From Rathayibacter sp. VKM Ac-2759 (lineage in GTDB: Bacteria; Actinomycetota; Actinomycetes; Actinomycetales; Microbacteriaceae), in the NCBI RefSeq assembly GCF_009834225.1, contig NZ_CP047176.1:1674001-1738000 (forward strand): 64,000 nucleotides of DNA, given 5' to 3'. A model generated the notes under the pieces. That model had not been told where the DNA came from, did not search any database, and worked only from the letters and a program-made list of their open reading frames with translations. The position numbers and the translations under genes were made by a program. Positions 26,540-38,598 of the stretch are shown here, piece by piece. Position 1 is the first letter of the stretch, and every line of letters starts with the position of its first letter.

Positions 26540-27952
26540 GTGATCAAGCCCGACCTCGGCATCACCGTCCCCGACGAGCTCGGCTCGGTCCACTTCATCG
26601 GCATCGGCGGATCGGGGATGAGCGGCATCGCGCGCCTGTTCCACCACGCGGGCCACCGCGTCACGGGCTCCGACGTCCGCGAGTCCCACCCGATCGAGCA
26701 GCTCCGCGAGCTCGGCATCCCGGTCGCCATCGGGCACGACGCCGCGCACCTCGGCGACGCGGAGGCGGTCGTCGTCACCTCCGCCCTCTGGCAGGACAAC
26801 CCCGAGTACGTCCTCGCCCAGCAGCGGGGTCTGCCGGTGCTGCACCGCTCGCAGGCGCTCGCCTGGCTCGTCCGGGGGCACCGCCTCGTCGCGGTCGCCG
26901 GTGCGCACGGCAAGACCACCTCCACCGGCATGATCGTGACCGGTCTGCTCGGAGTCGACGCGGACCCGAGCTTCGTGAACGGCGGCATCATCGAGAGCCT
27001 CGGCACCTCCTCCGCCGCGGGCTCCGGCGAGGTCTTCGTGGTCGAGGCCGACGAGTCGGACGGCAGCTTCCTCCTCTACGACGCCGCGGTCGCCCTGATC
27101 ACCAACGTCGATCCCGATCACCTCGACCACTACGGCTCGCTCGAGGCGTTCGAGGAGGCGTTCGTCACCTTCGCCTCGAACGCGGGCGAGCTCGTGGTCA
27201 TCTCCTCCGACGACCCCGGTGCCGTCCGGGTCTCCGAGAAGCTGTCGGGCAAGCGCGTGCTGACCTTCGGCGAGGCGGAGGGCGCCGATGTGCGCGTCGT
27301 CGACCTCGAGCTCGTCGGACCGGTCGGCTTCTCGCTCGAGTACGAGGGCCGTCGCTACTCCGCGCGCCTGCGCATCCCCGGCCGCCACAACGCCGTCAAC
27401 GCCGCCGGGGCCTTCGCGGTGCTGGTCGGCCTCGGCTTCGAGCCCGCCGCGTCGCTCGAGGCGATCGCCGCGTTCGGAGGGACCGAGCGGCGCTTCGAGC
27501 TGCACGGCTCGGTGCGCGGCGTGAGCGTCTACGACGACTACGCGCACCACCCGACCGAGGTCGCCGCGGCACTCTCCGCCGCGCGGACCGTCGTGGGGGA
27601 GGGGCGCATCATCGCCGTCCACCAGCCCCACCTGTACAGCCGCACCCGGCTCTTCGCGCAGGAGTTCGCCGAGACCCTCGAGCGCTTCGCCGACGAGACC
27701 GTCGTGCTCGACGTGTACGGGGCGCGCGAGGACCCGGAGCCGGGCGTCACCGGCGCCCTCGTCAGCGGCCGTTTCGCCGACCCGTCGCACGTCTCGTTCA
27801 TCGCCGACTGGCAGGAGGCGGCCCGCCGCACCGCCGAGATCGCGCGAGAGGGCGACTTCGTGATCACCCTCGGCTGCGGCGACGTCTACCGCATCATCCC
27901 GCAGCTGCTCGAGTCGCTCGGGGCGAGCGAGGGCGCCCCGGTCGCTCGATGA
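26540..27952 (+). CDS. murC: UDP-N-acetylmuramate amino-acid ligase MurC
   Basis: Adds the first stem amino acid to UDP-MurNAc (470 aa). Motifs: [20 protein letters not shown] loop [57 protein letters not shown] and [11 protein letters not shown]. In many bacteria with B-type peptidoglycan the first residue is glycine and not L-alanine; nothing in the sequence read by eye settles which is used. GTG start. Gene name by strong family match. Confidence 0.94.
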   Translation: MIKPDLGITVPDELGSVHFIGIGGSGMSGIARLFHHAGHRVTGSDVRESHPIEQLRELGIPVAIGHDAAHLGDAEAVVVTSALWQDNPEYVLAQQRGLPVLHRSQALAWLVRGHRLVAVAGAHGKTTSTGMIVTGLLGVDADPSFVNGGIIESLGTSSAAGSGEVFVVEADESDGSFLLYDAAVALITNVDPDHLDHYGSLEAFEEAFVTFASNAGELVVISSDDPGAVRVSEKLSGKRVLTFGEAEGADVRVVDLELVGPVGFSLEYEGRRYSARLRIPGRHNAVNAAGAFAVLVGLGFEPAASLEAIAAFGGTERRFELHGSVRGVSVYDDYAHHPTEVAAALSAARTVVGEGRIIAVHQPHLYSRTRLFAQEFAETLERFADETVVLDVYGAREDPEPGVTGALVSGRFADPSHVSFIADWQEAARRTAEIAREGDFVITLGCGDVYRIIPQLLESLGASEGAPVAR

Positions 27953-27980
27953 CGGCGAGCCAGGCCTGCGGGAGCCGCGC

Positions 27981-29048
27981 GTGAAGCGCCCCGACGGAGT
28001 CCGGCCGGCCCGGACCGCGAGCCGCCCCGCACCGGCGGAGCCGGACGCGACCGGCGAGCCCACGGAGCCGATCCGCATCGTGTCGCCGCTCGCGGCGAAG
28101 AAGGGTCCGGCGAAGAAGAGTCCGGCGCCGAAGAGCTCGGCGCCGGGGAGCTCGGCGAAGAAGAGCCCGGAGCCGAAGGGCTCTGCGCCGAAGAGCGAGG
28201 CCCCGACGCCCGAGGCGCCCGCCCGACCGTCGGCGGCAGCGCGGGTCGGTGCCCGGCTCGGCGCGATCCGCCTCCCGGGCGGTGAGCGGCGCGACATCGC
28301 GCGAGCGGCGAGGGAGCGGCGCCGCTTCGAGCGCGGCGAGGTGCGGCGCTTCACCAAGCGCGCCCGCCGCCGGCGCATCATCGCGCTGGTCACAGCCGGA
28401 TCGCTGGCGCTCCTCGCGCTCGTGGTGGCGATCGCGGCCTACTCGCCCCTGATGGCGGTCCGGACCATCGAGGTCACCGGGACGCAGCGCGTCGACGCCG
28501 CGGCGATCCAGTCCTCCCTCGCCGACCAGGTCGGCGTCCCGCTCACGCTCGTCGACCGCTCGGAGGTCGGTGCCGTCCTCGGCGCGTACCCCCTCGTGCA
28601 GAGCTACTCGGTGCAGACGCGCCCGCCGAGCACCCTCGTCGTGACCGTCGTCGAGCGCACCCCGCTCGCCGTTCTCGCGAACGCCGGTCGATTCGACCTG
28701 GTCGACGCGGCCGGAGTCGTCATCGAGACGTCCGACACCGCGCAGACCGGGTACCCGATCGTCACGACGCCCACGGGAGGGGCGTCGGGCGCGGCGTTCC
28801 GCGTGATCGCCCAGGTGCTCCGCACCGTGCCCGCGAGTCTGGCCGGCACGGTCACCGCCGCGGGCGCGACCACCGGCGACGACGTCTCGCTGACCCTCTC
28901 GAACGGCTCCGTCGTGATGTGGGGCGGCTCCGACGACTCGGCGCTCAAGGCGGTCGTGCTCGAGAAGCTGATGGCGGCCACCGATCCGGCGACCGTCGCG
29001 ACCTACGACGTGTCGTCCCCGCAGGCCGCCGTGGTGGCACCCCGGTGA
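27981..29048 (+). CDS. ftsQ: Division protein FtsQ
   Basis: Bitopic divisome protein (355 aa). A long cytoplasmic tail contains a Lys/Ser/Pro/Ala low-complexity block (KKSPAPKSSAPGSSAKKSPE, near residues 37-75) and an Arg-rich stretch ahead of the single transmembrane helix (about 133-155). The POTRA domain follows at MAVRTIEVTGTQRVD, then the FtsQ/DivIB beta domain with PLVQSYSVQTRPPSTLVVTV. It links FtsL/FtsB to the ring. The GTG start lies 28 bases after the murC stop. The low-complexity block is DNA-repetitive and may vary in length between strains. Confidence 0.9.
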   Translation: MKRPDGVRPARTASRPAPAEPDATGEPTEPIRIVSPLAAKKGPAKKSPAPKSSAPGSSAKKSPEPKGSAPKSEAPTPEAPARPSAAARVGARLGAIRLPGGERRDIARAARERRRFERGEVRRFTKRARRRRIIALVTAGSLALLALVVAIAAYSPLMAVRTIEVTGTQRVDAAAIQSSLADQVGVPLTLVDRSEVGAVLGAYPLVQSYSVQTRPPSTLVVTVVERTPLAVLANAGRFDLVDAAGVVIETSDTAQTGYPIVTTPTGGASGAAFRVIAQVLRTVPASLAGTVTAAGATTGDDVSLTLSNGSVVMWGGSDDSALKAVVLEKLMAATDPATVATYDVSSPQAAVVAPR

Positions 29049-29144
29049 GCGGATCCGCTCGGCTCTTTGCCGAATGCGGGCGTGTCTGCTGGGGGCAGCG
29101 CCGCAACCCGCCTACCGTCAGACGAACCCCACATGCATACTCAG

Positions 29145-29150
29145 TATAAC
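29145..29150 (+). promoter_or_regulatory. ftsZ promoter -10 (TATAAC) in an AT-rich leader
   Basis: TATAAC is the best -10 match in the dcw cluster and lies in an unusually AT-rich patch (about 29132-29178). Downstream, TTTAAG occurs at 29151 and again at 29170, 19 bp apart. Start codon 48 bases further on, with CGGAGG-type ribosome site. Confidence 0.6.
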
Positions 29151-29197
29151 TTTAAGCCTCAACTACAGGTTTAAGGTTCAGCCCGGAGGCCGGAGAC

Positions 29198-30358
29198 GTG
29201 ACGTCAAACCAGAACTATCTCGCCGTGATCAAGGTCGTCGGCATCGGCGGTGGCGGCGTCAACGCCGTGAACCGCATGATCGAACTCGGCCTGCGCGGCG
29301 TCGAATTCATCGCCATCAACACCGACGCACAGGCGCTCCTTCTCAGTGACGCGGACGTCAAGCTCGACGTCGGACGCGAGCTCACCCGCGGACTCGGCGC
29401 CGGCGCCGACCCCGAGGTCGGCCGTCGCGCCGCCGAGGACCACGCGGAGGAGATCGAGGAGGTGCTCGCGGGCGCCGACATGGTCTTCGTCACCGCGGGC
29501 GAGGGCGGCGGAACGGGCACCGGCGGTGCTCCCGTCGTCGCGCGCATCGCGAAGTCGATCGGCGCGCTGACCATCGGTGTGGTCACGAAGCCGTTCGGCT
29601 TCGAGGGCCGCCGTCGCCAGACCCAGGCCGAGGCGGGTGTCGCGACCCTGAAGAACGAGGTCGACACCCTCATCGTCGTCCCCAACGACCGCCTCCTCGA
29701 GATCAGCGACCGCGGCATCTCGATGCTCGAGGCGTTCGCGACGGCCGACCAGGTCCTCCTCGCCGGTGTCCAGGGCATCACCGACCTGATCACCACCCCG
29801 GGCCTGATCAACCTCGACTTCGCCGACGTCAAGTCGGTGATGCAGGGCGCGGGCTCGGCGCTGATGGGCATCGGCTCGTCGCGGGGAGCCGATCGCGCCA
29901 TCAAGGCCGCCGAGCTGGCGGTCGCCTCACCGCTGCTCGAGGCGAGCATCGACGGTGCCCACGGCGTGCTCCTCTCGATCCAGGGCGGATCGAACCTCGG
30001 CATCTTCGAGATCAACGACGCCGCCCGCCTGGTCCAGGAGGCGGTGCACCCCGAGGCGAACATCATCTTCGGTGCCGTCATCGACGACACGCTCGGCGAC
30101 GAGGTGCGCGTCACCGTCATCGCCGCGGGCTTCGACGGCGGCGAGCCCGGTGCGCAGGCGCCGGCCCAGGTCGCGGCTCCGCGGGCGCAGCAGAGCGCGG
30201 CCGTCGAGAGCGCGGCCGAGCCCGCGCCCGTCCCGATCGCCGCCCCGGCCACCGGCTCCATCTGGTCGAGCACCCCGGTCGCCGCCCCCGCTCCGGTCGC
30301 CGACCCGTCGTTCGACGACGACGAGAGCGACCTGGACATCCCCGACTTCCTCAAGTAG
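29198..30358 (+). CDS. ftsZ: Tubulin-like GTPase FtsZ
   Basis: Forms the cytokinetic ring (386 aa). [16 protein letters not shown], the tubulin signature [22 protein letters not shown], and the T7 loop [11 protein letters not shown] are intact. After about residue 315 comes an Ala/Pro-rich linker and the conserved tail DLDIPDFLK that binds SepF and FtsW in actinobacteria. GTG start at 29198 with CGGAGGCCGGAG upstream. It has its own promoter region. FtsA, MinC and MinD are not in the cluster, as usual for actinobacteria. Confidence 0.97.
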   Translation: MTSNQNYLAVIKVVGIGGGGVNAVNRMIELGLRGVEFIAINTDAQALLLSDADVKLDVGRELTRGLGAGADPEVGRRAAEDHAEEIEEVLAGADMVFVTAGEGGGTGTGGAPVVARIAKSIGALTIGVVTKPFGFEGRRRQTQAEAGVATLKNEVDTLIVVPNDRLLEISDRGISMLEAFATADQVLLAGVQGITDLITTPGLINLDFADVKSVMQGAGSALMGIGSSRGADRAIKAAELAVASPLLEASIDGAHGVLLSIQGGSNLGIFEINDAARLVQEAVHPEANIIFGAVIDDTLGDEVRVTVIAAGFDGGEPGAQAPAQVAAPRAQQSAAVESAAEPAPVPIAAPATGSIWSSTPVAAPAPVADPSFDDDESDLDIPDFLK

Positions 30359-30360
30359 TC

Positions 30361-31038
30361 GTGGCCGACCCGGGGCTGTCCGAGCGCTGGAGGACCGTCT
30401 CCGAGCGGGTCGCCGACGCGGCCCGCTCGGCAGGGCGGGATCCGTCCGAGCTGACGACGATCGTGGTGACGAAGTTCCACCCCGTCACCCTCCTCCGCGA
30501 CCTGCTCGAGCTGGGCGTCGTCGACTTCGGCGAGAACCGGCACCAGGAGGCGCAGGAGAAGGCCGCCGTCCTCGACGGCACCGCTGCGCGCTGGCACTTC
30601 ATCGGGCAGCTGCAGAGCAAGAAGGCGCGGCAGGTTCGGCGCTACGCGCACGCCGTGCACTCGGTCGACCGCCTGGCGCTCGTCCCCCTGCTCGATGTCG
30701 AGGGCGACCCGCTCGACGTGTTCCTGCAGGTCGATCTGAGCGGCGATCCCGACCGCGGCGGGGCCGCTCCCGGCGACGTCGACGCCCTGGCCGAGGCGAT
30801 CGTGGCGGCTCGCGGCCTCACTCTGCGCGGCGTGATGGCGGTCGCTCCGCTGGGCGAGGAGCCGCGACCGGCCTTCGCCCGCCTCCGCGCTCTCTCGGAG
30901 CGCGTCCGCGCCATCGACCCGGCGGCCTCCGCCATCTCGGCGGGCATGTCGAACGACTTCGCCGACGCGATCGCCGAGGGCGCGACACACCTGCGAATCG
31001 GGTCGGCAATCACCGGCAATCGGCCCGCTCGCCCGTAA
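30361..31038 (+). CDS. PLP-binding protein YggS/PROSC family
   Basis: Fold-type III pyridoxal-phosphate protein (225 aa) thought to keep PLP homeostasis; no enzyme activity is known for the family. PLP lysine K38 lies in [38 protein letters not shown] and the phosphate-binding [12 protein letters not shown] with HLRIGSAI follow. GTG start 2 bases after the ftsZ stop. The ftsZ-yggS-sepF order is conserved in many Gram-positives. A shorter length than E. coli YggS (234 aa) is within range. Confidence 0.92.
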   Translation: MADPGLSERWRTVSERVADAARSAGRDPSELTTIVVTKFHPVTLLRDLLELGVVDFGENRHQEAQEKAAVLDGTAARWHFIGQLQSKKARQVRRYAHAVHSVDRLALVPLLDVEGDPLDVFLQVDLSGDPDRGGAAPGDVDALAEAIVAARGLTLRGVMAVAPLGEEPRPAFARLRALSERVRAIDPAASAISAGMSNDFADAIAEGATHLRIGSAITGNRPARP

Positions 31039-31114
31039 TCTCATCACGACCCACCGTGCACGAACACCTGTGCACGATCGACCCGTGGGAGTGACGACGA
31101 CACGGAGGACACTC

Positions 31115-31627
31115 ATGGCCAACCCGCTGAAGAAGACGATGGTCTACCTCGGACTCGCCGACGAAGAGATCGAGTACGAGCGCGCCGACACCGTCGAGGC
31201 GGCCCCGGCCACAGCCCACCGTGCACCGGTCTCCCCGGTCCAGCCCGTCCCCCCGGTCGAGCAGACCCCGCAGCCCCGCGCGACGGTCACCCCGCTCCGC
31301 AAGCCCACCCCCCAGACTCCGAAGGCGACGGCACACGCCGAGATGAACGAGATCCTCACCGTCCACCCCAAGCAGTACCGAGACGCCCAGGTCATCGCCG
31401 AGAACTTCCGCGACGGCATCCCGGTCATCATCAACCTCTCGCAGATGAGCGACGCGGACGCCCGCCGCCTCATCGACTTCGCGAGCGGCCTCTCGCAGGG
31501 CCTCTACGGCCGGATCGAGCGCGTCACGAGCAAGGTCTTCCTGCTCTCGCCGTCGCACATCACGGTCGCCGGCGATTCGGCCTCCGCCGAGAGCGACGCC
31601 GACGCGTCGTTCTTCGCGAAGTCCTGA
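31115..31627 (+). CDS. sepF: Cell division protein SepF
   Basis: Membrane-associated FtsZ anchor (170 aa), the main FtsZ tether where FtsA is absent. The N-terminal [16 protein letters not shown] resembles the amphipathic membrane-binding helix; a Pro/Thr-rich linker (about 30-75) leads to the SepF core [20 protein letters not shown]...VFLLSP. The ATG at 31115 is chosen because CGGAGG lies about 6 nt upstream and the helix starts here; the frame is open a little further up. Confidence 0.95.
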   Translation: MANPLKKTMVYLGLADEEIEYERADTVEAAPATAHRAPVSPVQPVPPVEQTPQPRATVTPLRKPTPQTPKATAHAEMNEILTVHPKQYRDAQVIAENFRDGIPVIINLSQMSDADARRLIDFASGLSQGLYGRIERVTSKVFLLSPSHITVAGDSASAESDADASFFAKS

Positions 31628-31648
31628 CCCCGGGAGCACTGTTCAGAG

Positions 31649-31954
31649 GTGACCTCCGCCGTCTCGCTCCTCGGGAGCGTCCTCTACTTCCTCCTCCTGC
31701 TCTACTTCTTCGCCATGTGGGCGCGGTTCGTGCTCGACCTGGTCCGCGTGATCCGTCGCGACTGGCGCCCGCGCGGTGCCGGTCTCGTGGCGGCGGAGAC
31801 CGTCTACACGGTCACCGACCCTCCGATCTCGTTCTTCCGCCGGCTGATCAAGCCCGTCTCGATCGGGCCGATCGCGCTCGACTTCGGCTGGAGCCTCACC
31901 ATGCTGTGCGTGATCGTGGGGATGTACATCGCCACATGGCTCCAGGCGGCGTGA
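31649..31954 (+). CDS. YggT-family membrane protein
   Basis: Small membrane protein (101 aa) with two hydrophobic segments (about 5-30 and 77-98) and the family motif YTVTDPPISFFRRLIKP between them. YggT proteins sit between sepF and divIVA/wag31 in most actinobacteria and many firmicutes; a role in osmotic response or division has been proposed but not established. GTG start 21 bases after sepF. Confidence 0.88.
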   Translation: MTSAVSLLGSVLYFLLLLYFFAMWARFVLDLVRVIRRDWRPRGAGLVAAETVYTVTDPPISFFRRLIKPVSIGPIALDFGWSLTMLCVIVGMYIATWLQAA

Positions 31955-32188
31955 CGGCCCTCCCGGGTGGGCCCGCTTCGCGTGCCACAGCCCCCGCGCT
32001 GTCGCCGTCGGTGCGGTTGCCCCGGTAAGATCGGTGGTCGTGCAGGCCACCCTGCAGCGTCGGCGCCGAATCGTCGGCGTCGATCAGACGTTGTCCGCGG
32101 TGCTCGCACTGCGCCGCGCGCTCGAAGTTGCTAGCTTTAGTCGAACGTTTGTCAACGTGTACCTACTTGAAATCGAAGGTGGAAAGCC
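31955..32188 (+). promoter_or_regulatory. wag31 upstream region (234 bp)
   Basis: No gene. The first 130 bp is GC-rich; bases about 32125-32180 are AT-richer than the surroundings and hold -10-like TAGCTT (32132) and TACCTA (near 32160), then the ribosome site AAGGTGGAAAG directly before the wag31 ATG. Probably a dedicated wag31 promoter, but no -35/-10 pair can be chosen with confidence. Confidence 0.4.
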
Positions 32189-32845
32189 ATGGCGCTCACT
32201 CCCGAAGATGTTGTCAATAAGCGGTTCCAGCCGACCAAGTTCCGTGAGGGATACGACCAGGACGAGGTCGACGACTTCCTCGACGAGGTCGTCGTCGAGC
32301 TGCGTCGCCTGAACCAGGAGAACGAGGAGCTGCGCCAGCGCCTCTCCGCCGGCGACTCCCGCATCTCCGACCTCCAGCGCGACGGCGGAGCAGCCGCCGC
32401 GCCGGCCCCGGTCGTCGACGAGGCCCCCGCACCGGAGCCCGAGCCGGAGCCCGAGCCCGAGCCGGCTCCCGCCCCGGTCGCCGCTCCCGCCGCCTCGCAG
32501 GCCGCTCCGGTCGACGAGGCCGAGAGCTCCAGCGGACTGCTGCAGCTCGCGCGCCGTCTCCACGAGGAGCACGTGCGCGAGGGTGCCGAGAAGCGCGACG
32601 CGCTGATCGCCGAGGGGCGCGCCACGGCCGCCCGTCTCGTCGCCGAGGCCGAGGCCAAGCAGCGTGCGCAGATCGCCAAGCTCGACGAGGAGCGCGCCGC
32701 GGTCGAGGAGCGCATCGACGGTCTCCGCACCTTCGAGCGCGAGTACCGCCAGAAGCTGAAGAGCTACATCGAGGGCCAGCTCCGCGACCTCGACACCCAG
32801 CCGGTGTCGGCCGAGGCGTCCTCCTTCCCCGGTTTTGGGGCGTAG
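32189..32845 (+). CDS. wag31: DivIVA homologue Wag31
   Basis: Polar-growth scaffold (218 aa) that binds negatively curved membrane and recruits wall-synthesis enzymes. The N-terminal DivIVA domain MALTPEDVVNKRFQPTKFRE with DQDEVDDFLDEVV begins the first coiled coil; an Ala/Pro/Glu-rich linker (about 65-110, EPEPEPEP repeats) separates it from a second long coiled coil (about 115-200). Length is short compared with mycobacterial Wag31 (260 aa). The ATG has a good ribosome site. Overlaps the proposed lspA start by 11 bases. Confidence 0.95.
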   Translation: MALTPEDVVNKRFQPTKFREGYDQDEVDDFLDEVVVELRRLNQENEELRQRLSAGDSRISDLQRDGGAAAAPAPVVDEAPAPEPEPEPEPEPAPAPVAAPAASQAAPVDEAESSSGLLQLARRLHEEHVREGAEKRDALIAEGRATAARLVAEAEAKQRAQIAKLDEERAAVEERIDGLRTFEREYRQKLKSYIEGQLRDLDTQPVSAEASSFPGFGA

Positions 32846-33428
32846 TTCCGCCGCAGCGAACGTCAGGCCGAGGGTGCTGGTCACCCTCGGCCTCGTTGCG
32901 CTCGCGGTGTTCGCGATCGACCAGATCGCGAAGCACCTGGTCACGACGAACCTCGTCCTCGGCGAGGACGTCCACATCCTGGGCGACGTCCTGATCTTCC
33001 ACTACGTGAAGAACCCCGGAGCCGCGTTCTCGCTCGCGAGCGGCTCCACCTGGATCTTCTCGATCATCGCCGCGTGCGTGGTCGTCGCCGTCCTCTGGTT
33101 CTCTCGGCGCATCCGGTCGACGGCCTGGGCGGTGTTCTTCGGGCTGCTGCTCGGAGGCACGCTCGGCAACCTCTTCGACCGCCTGTTCCGCGAGCCGTCG
33201 TTCGGCCTCGGGCACGTGATCGACTTCGTCTACACGCCGTGGCTGCTGCCCGCGATCTACAACATCGCCGACATCTCGATCTGCACGGCGATGGCGATCT
33301 TCGTGATCCTCAGCCTGCGCGGGATCGGGCTCGACGGCACGAAGGCGTCGCACACCGACGACGCTCCGCCCGCCGCGGTCGACGCCGGGCCCGAGGGCAG
33401 CGACTCCGACCCGCGCGGCGGCGCCTGA
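32835..33428 (+). CDS. lspA: Signal peptidase II
   Basis: Aspartic membrane protease that cleaves lipoprotein signal peptides after diacylglyceryl modification. Four transmembrane segments; motifs [21 protein letters not shown] with catalytic D115, and YNIADISI with D146 (numbering from 32835). The start is uncertain: TTG at 32835 overlaps wag31 and lacks a ribosome site, and GTG at 32874 would give 184 aa and still include the first helix. An acidic, hydrophilic C-terminal tail follows helix 4. Its stop overlaps the rluD-type gene as TGATG. Confidence 0.9.
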   Translation: MGRSSAAANVRPRVLVTLGLVALAVFAIDQIAKHLVTTNLVLGEDVHILGDVLIFHYVKNPGAAFSLASGSTWIFSIIAACVVVAVLWFSRRIRSTAWAVFFGLLLGGTLGNLFDRLFREPSFGLGHVIDFVYTPWLLPAIYNIADISICTAMAIFVILSLRGIGLDGTKASHTDDAPPAAVDAGPEGSDSDPRGGA

Positions 33429-34351
33429 TGGTCCAGTCCCGCTCCCTCCCCGTCCCGGACGGGCTCGAGGGCCTGCGCGCCGATGCGGCCGTGGCGAAGC
33501 TGCTCGGTTTCTCGCGCACCTTCGCGGCCGAGGTCGCCGAGGCCGGGGGAGTGACGGCCGACGGCCGTGTGCTCGACAAGAGCGACCGCGTCTCGGCGGG
33601 CTCCTGGCTGGTCGTCGAGTGGTCGCCGAGGGAGGAGCCGCGGATCGTCCCGATCGCGGTCCCGGAGCTCGGCATCGTCCACGACGACGACGACATCGTC
33701 GTGATCGACAAGCCCGTCGGCGTCGCCGCCCACCCCGCCGTCGGCTGGGAGGGTCCGACCGTCCTGGGCGCCCTCGCCGCGGCCGGCTTCACGATCGCCA
33801 CTTCGGGAGCCGCGGAGCGGGCCGGCATCGTCCACCGCCTCGACGCGGGCACGAGCGGACTCATGGTCGTCGCCAAGTCGGAGCGGGCGTACACGCACCT
33901 CAAGAGGGCGTTCCACGACCGCACGGTCGAGAAGGTCTACCACGCCGTCGTGCAGGGGCACCCCGATCCGCTCGCGGGCACGATCGATGCTCCGCTCGGC
34001 CGCCACCCCTCCTCCGACTGGAAGTTCGCGGTGCGCGCCGACGGCAAGCCCTCGGTCACCCACTACGAGACCATCGAGGCGTTCCCCTTCGCCTCCCTGC
34101 TCGAGATCCACCTCGAGACGGGTCGCACCCACCAGATCCGCGTGCACATGGCCGCACAGCGACACCCCTGCGTGGGCGACGCGATGTACGGCGCCGATCC
34201 GACGCTCTCGAAGCGCCTCGGTCTCACCCGGCAGTGGCTCGACGCCGTCCGCCTCGGCTTCACGCATCCGGGATCGGGGGAGTGGGTGCAGTTCGAGGCG
34301 TCCTACCCCGACGACCTGGACCACGCGCTCGAGGTCCTGCGCGGCGAGTGA
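33428..34351 (+). CDS. RluD-family 23S rRNA pseudouridine synthase
   Basis: Pseudouridine synthase (307 aa), probably modifying 23S rRNA. N-terminal S4-like RNA-binding region (about 15-60) then the catalytic domain with [17 protein letters not shown], in which the Asp of RLD is the nucleophile, and [18 protein letters not shown] overlaps the lspA stop. lspA-rluD is a common pair in actinobacteria and firmicutes. Exact target uridines (1911/1915/1917 for RluD) are not established here. Confidence 0.9.
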   Translation: MVQSRSLPVPDGLEGLRADAAVAKLLGFSRTFAAEVAEAGGVTADGRVLDKSDRVSAGSWLVVEWSPREEPRIVPIAVPELGIVHDDDDIVVIDKPVGVAAHPAVGWEGPTVLGALAAAGFTIATSGAAERAGIVHRLDAGTSGLMVVAKSERAYTHLKRAFHDRTVEKVYHAVVQGHPDPLAGTIDAPLGRHPSSDWKFAVRADGKPSVTHYETIEAFPFASLLEIHLETGRTHQIRVHMAAQRHPCVGDAMYGADPTLSKRLGLTRQWLDAVRLGFTHPGSGEWVQFEASYPDDLDHALEVLRGE

Positions 34352-34419
34352 CACGCCCGGTGACGGCGTCGCCGGGGAGCGGATCGCGCGCTCCCGGCCG
34401 ATGCCTCCCTCGGCGCGGT

Positions 34420-34425
34420 TAGACT
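34420..34425 (+). promoter_or_regulatory. Candidate -10 box TAGACT for dnaE
   Basis: TAGACT in GGTTAGACTTT, 72 bases before the dnaE TTG, within the 145-bp gap after the pseudouridine synthase gene. No clear -35. Confidence 0.4.
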
Positions 34426-34496
34426 TTCTGCCGCCCCGGTCGCGACCCTCCCCAGGTCCCCGGTCCCCCCGCCCGCAGTCCGTCGGAGGCGCATCC

Positions 34497-38009
<3,513 letters not shown>

Positions 38010-38012
38010 TGT

Positions 38013-38035
38013 GAAGCCGGTCCCTGCCCGGCTTC
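38013..38035 (+). terminator. Hairpin after dnaE
   Basis: Eight-base perfect arms (38013-38020 with 38028-38035), 7-nt loop, beginning three bases after the stop codon. No T-run; composite copy D starts 3 bases later. Confidence 0.55.
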
Positions 38036-38038
38036 GCG

Positions 38039-38126
38039 CGGTCGGCTCGTCGAGGTGGTCGCGTTCGGTGGAGCGTGGTGCGAACGGCTAGGCCGATTCG
38101 CTGGAACGCGAATCGACCGTTCGCCT
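38039..38126 (+). repeat. 3'-end composite element, copy D (after dnaE)
   Basis: CGGTCGGCTC, GTGGTCGCG, GGAGCGTGGTGCG, then AACGGCTAGG and the palindrome GATTCGC-TGGAAC-GCGAATC (38095-38101/38108-38114), ending ACCGTTCGCCT. The palindrome arms have compensating base changes relative to copies A-C (GATTCGC for GAATCGC on one side, GCGAATC for GCGATTC on the other), so pairing is kept while sequence changed. Confidence 0.78.
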
Positions 38127-38157
38127 CGAAGGGGGGCGCCGGCGCCTGCTGAGGAGG

Positions 38158-38270
38158 GTCCGGCTGCGCCGAGACATGCGTGGGGGAGCAGGGCGCTGGG
38201 GGAGGTCCGGCTGCGCCGAGACGGGCTCCGTGTGTTGAGTCCGCTGAAGGGGGTCCGGCTGCGCCGAGAC
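38158..38270 (+). repeat. Tandem repeat, three copies, 47-48 bp period
   Basis: The 18-mer GTCCGGCTGCGCCGAGAC is perfectly repeated at 38158, 38205 and 38253. The intervening 29-30 bases are purine-rich and only partly alike. No palindrome and no credible gene. It lies between composite copy D and the REP-like copies. Confidence 0.8.
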
Positions 38271-38290
38271 AGGCTTCGTCCGATGTGCCT

Positions 38291-38414
38291 GCTGGAGGGG
38301 TAGCCGCGGAGGGGTGTGTCGAGACCCGTGGGTGTCGGCAGGGCCGTCGGAGAGCACGCGGCGGCCTCGCCTGCCTGCTGGTCGAGTAGCCCCGGAGGGG
38401 CGTATCGAGACCCC
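38291..38414 (+). repeat. Two REP-like module I copies
   Basis: A decayed copy at 38291-38327 and a well-kept copy at 38378-38414 (GCTGGTCGAGTAGCC ... GGGGCGTATCGAGACCC), both in the orientation of module I of the 8.8-9.8 kb array. No module II partner is seen here. Confidence 0.8.
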
Positions 38415-38472
38415 GCCGGCTTCGGAGACGGGTTCTGCGCGCCGTCCCCTACGCGGTACCGAGGGAACCCGG

Positions 38473-38527
38473 GACCGTCGAGGGAGCCCGCCCTCTCGGG
38501 CGGCCTCGACGGTCTAGGGCTCCCTCG
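38473..38527 (+). terminator. Long hairpin with a competing fold upstream of hisD
   Basis: Fold 1 pairs 38473-38483 with 38504-38514 (11 bp) and continues with 38488-38493 to 38498-38503. Fold 2 pairs 38479-38489 with 38517-38527 (11 bp, perfect). The two share 38479-38489, so they exclude one another. It may simply end read-through from dnaE; the hisD promoter lies downstream of it. Confidence 0.5.
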
Positions 38528-38583
38528 CTGAGGCGGGGGTGAGAGGAGAGCCGTGCCCGCCGGAGGGGGCGGGGGCGGGCCGG

Positions 38584-38589
38584 TAGACT
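38584..38589 (+). promoter_or_regulatory. -10 box TAGACT of hisD, leaderless
   Basis: TAGACT, then 9 nt, then the hisD ATG. No Shine-Dalgarno fits between the expected start point and the ATG. Confidence 0.5.
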
Positions 38590-38598
38590 GGGGCGGCC

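Noticed and set aside
38039..38598. T-box or metabolite riboswitch ahead of hisD
   Set aside because: No T-box specifier or conserved bulge, and the probable promoter is downstream of the structures.
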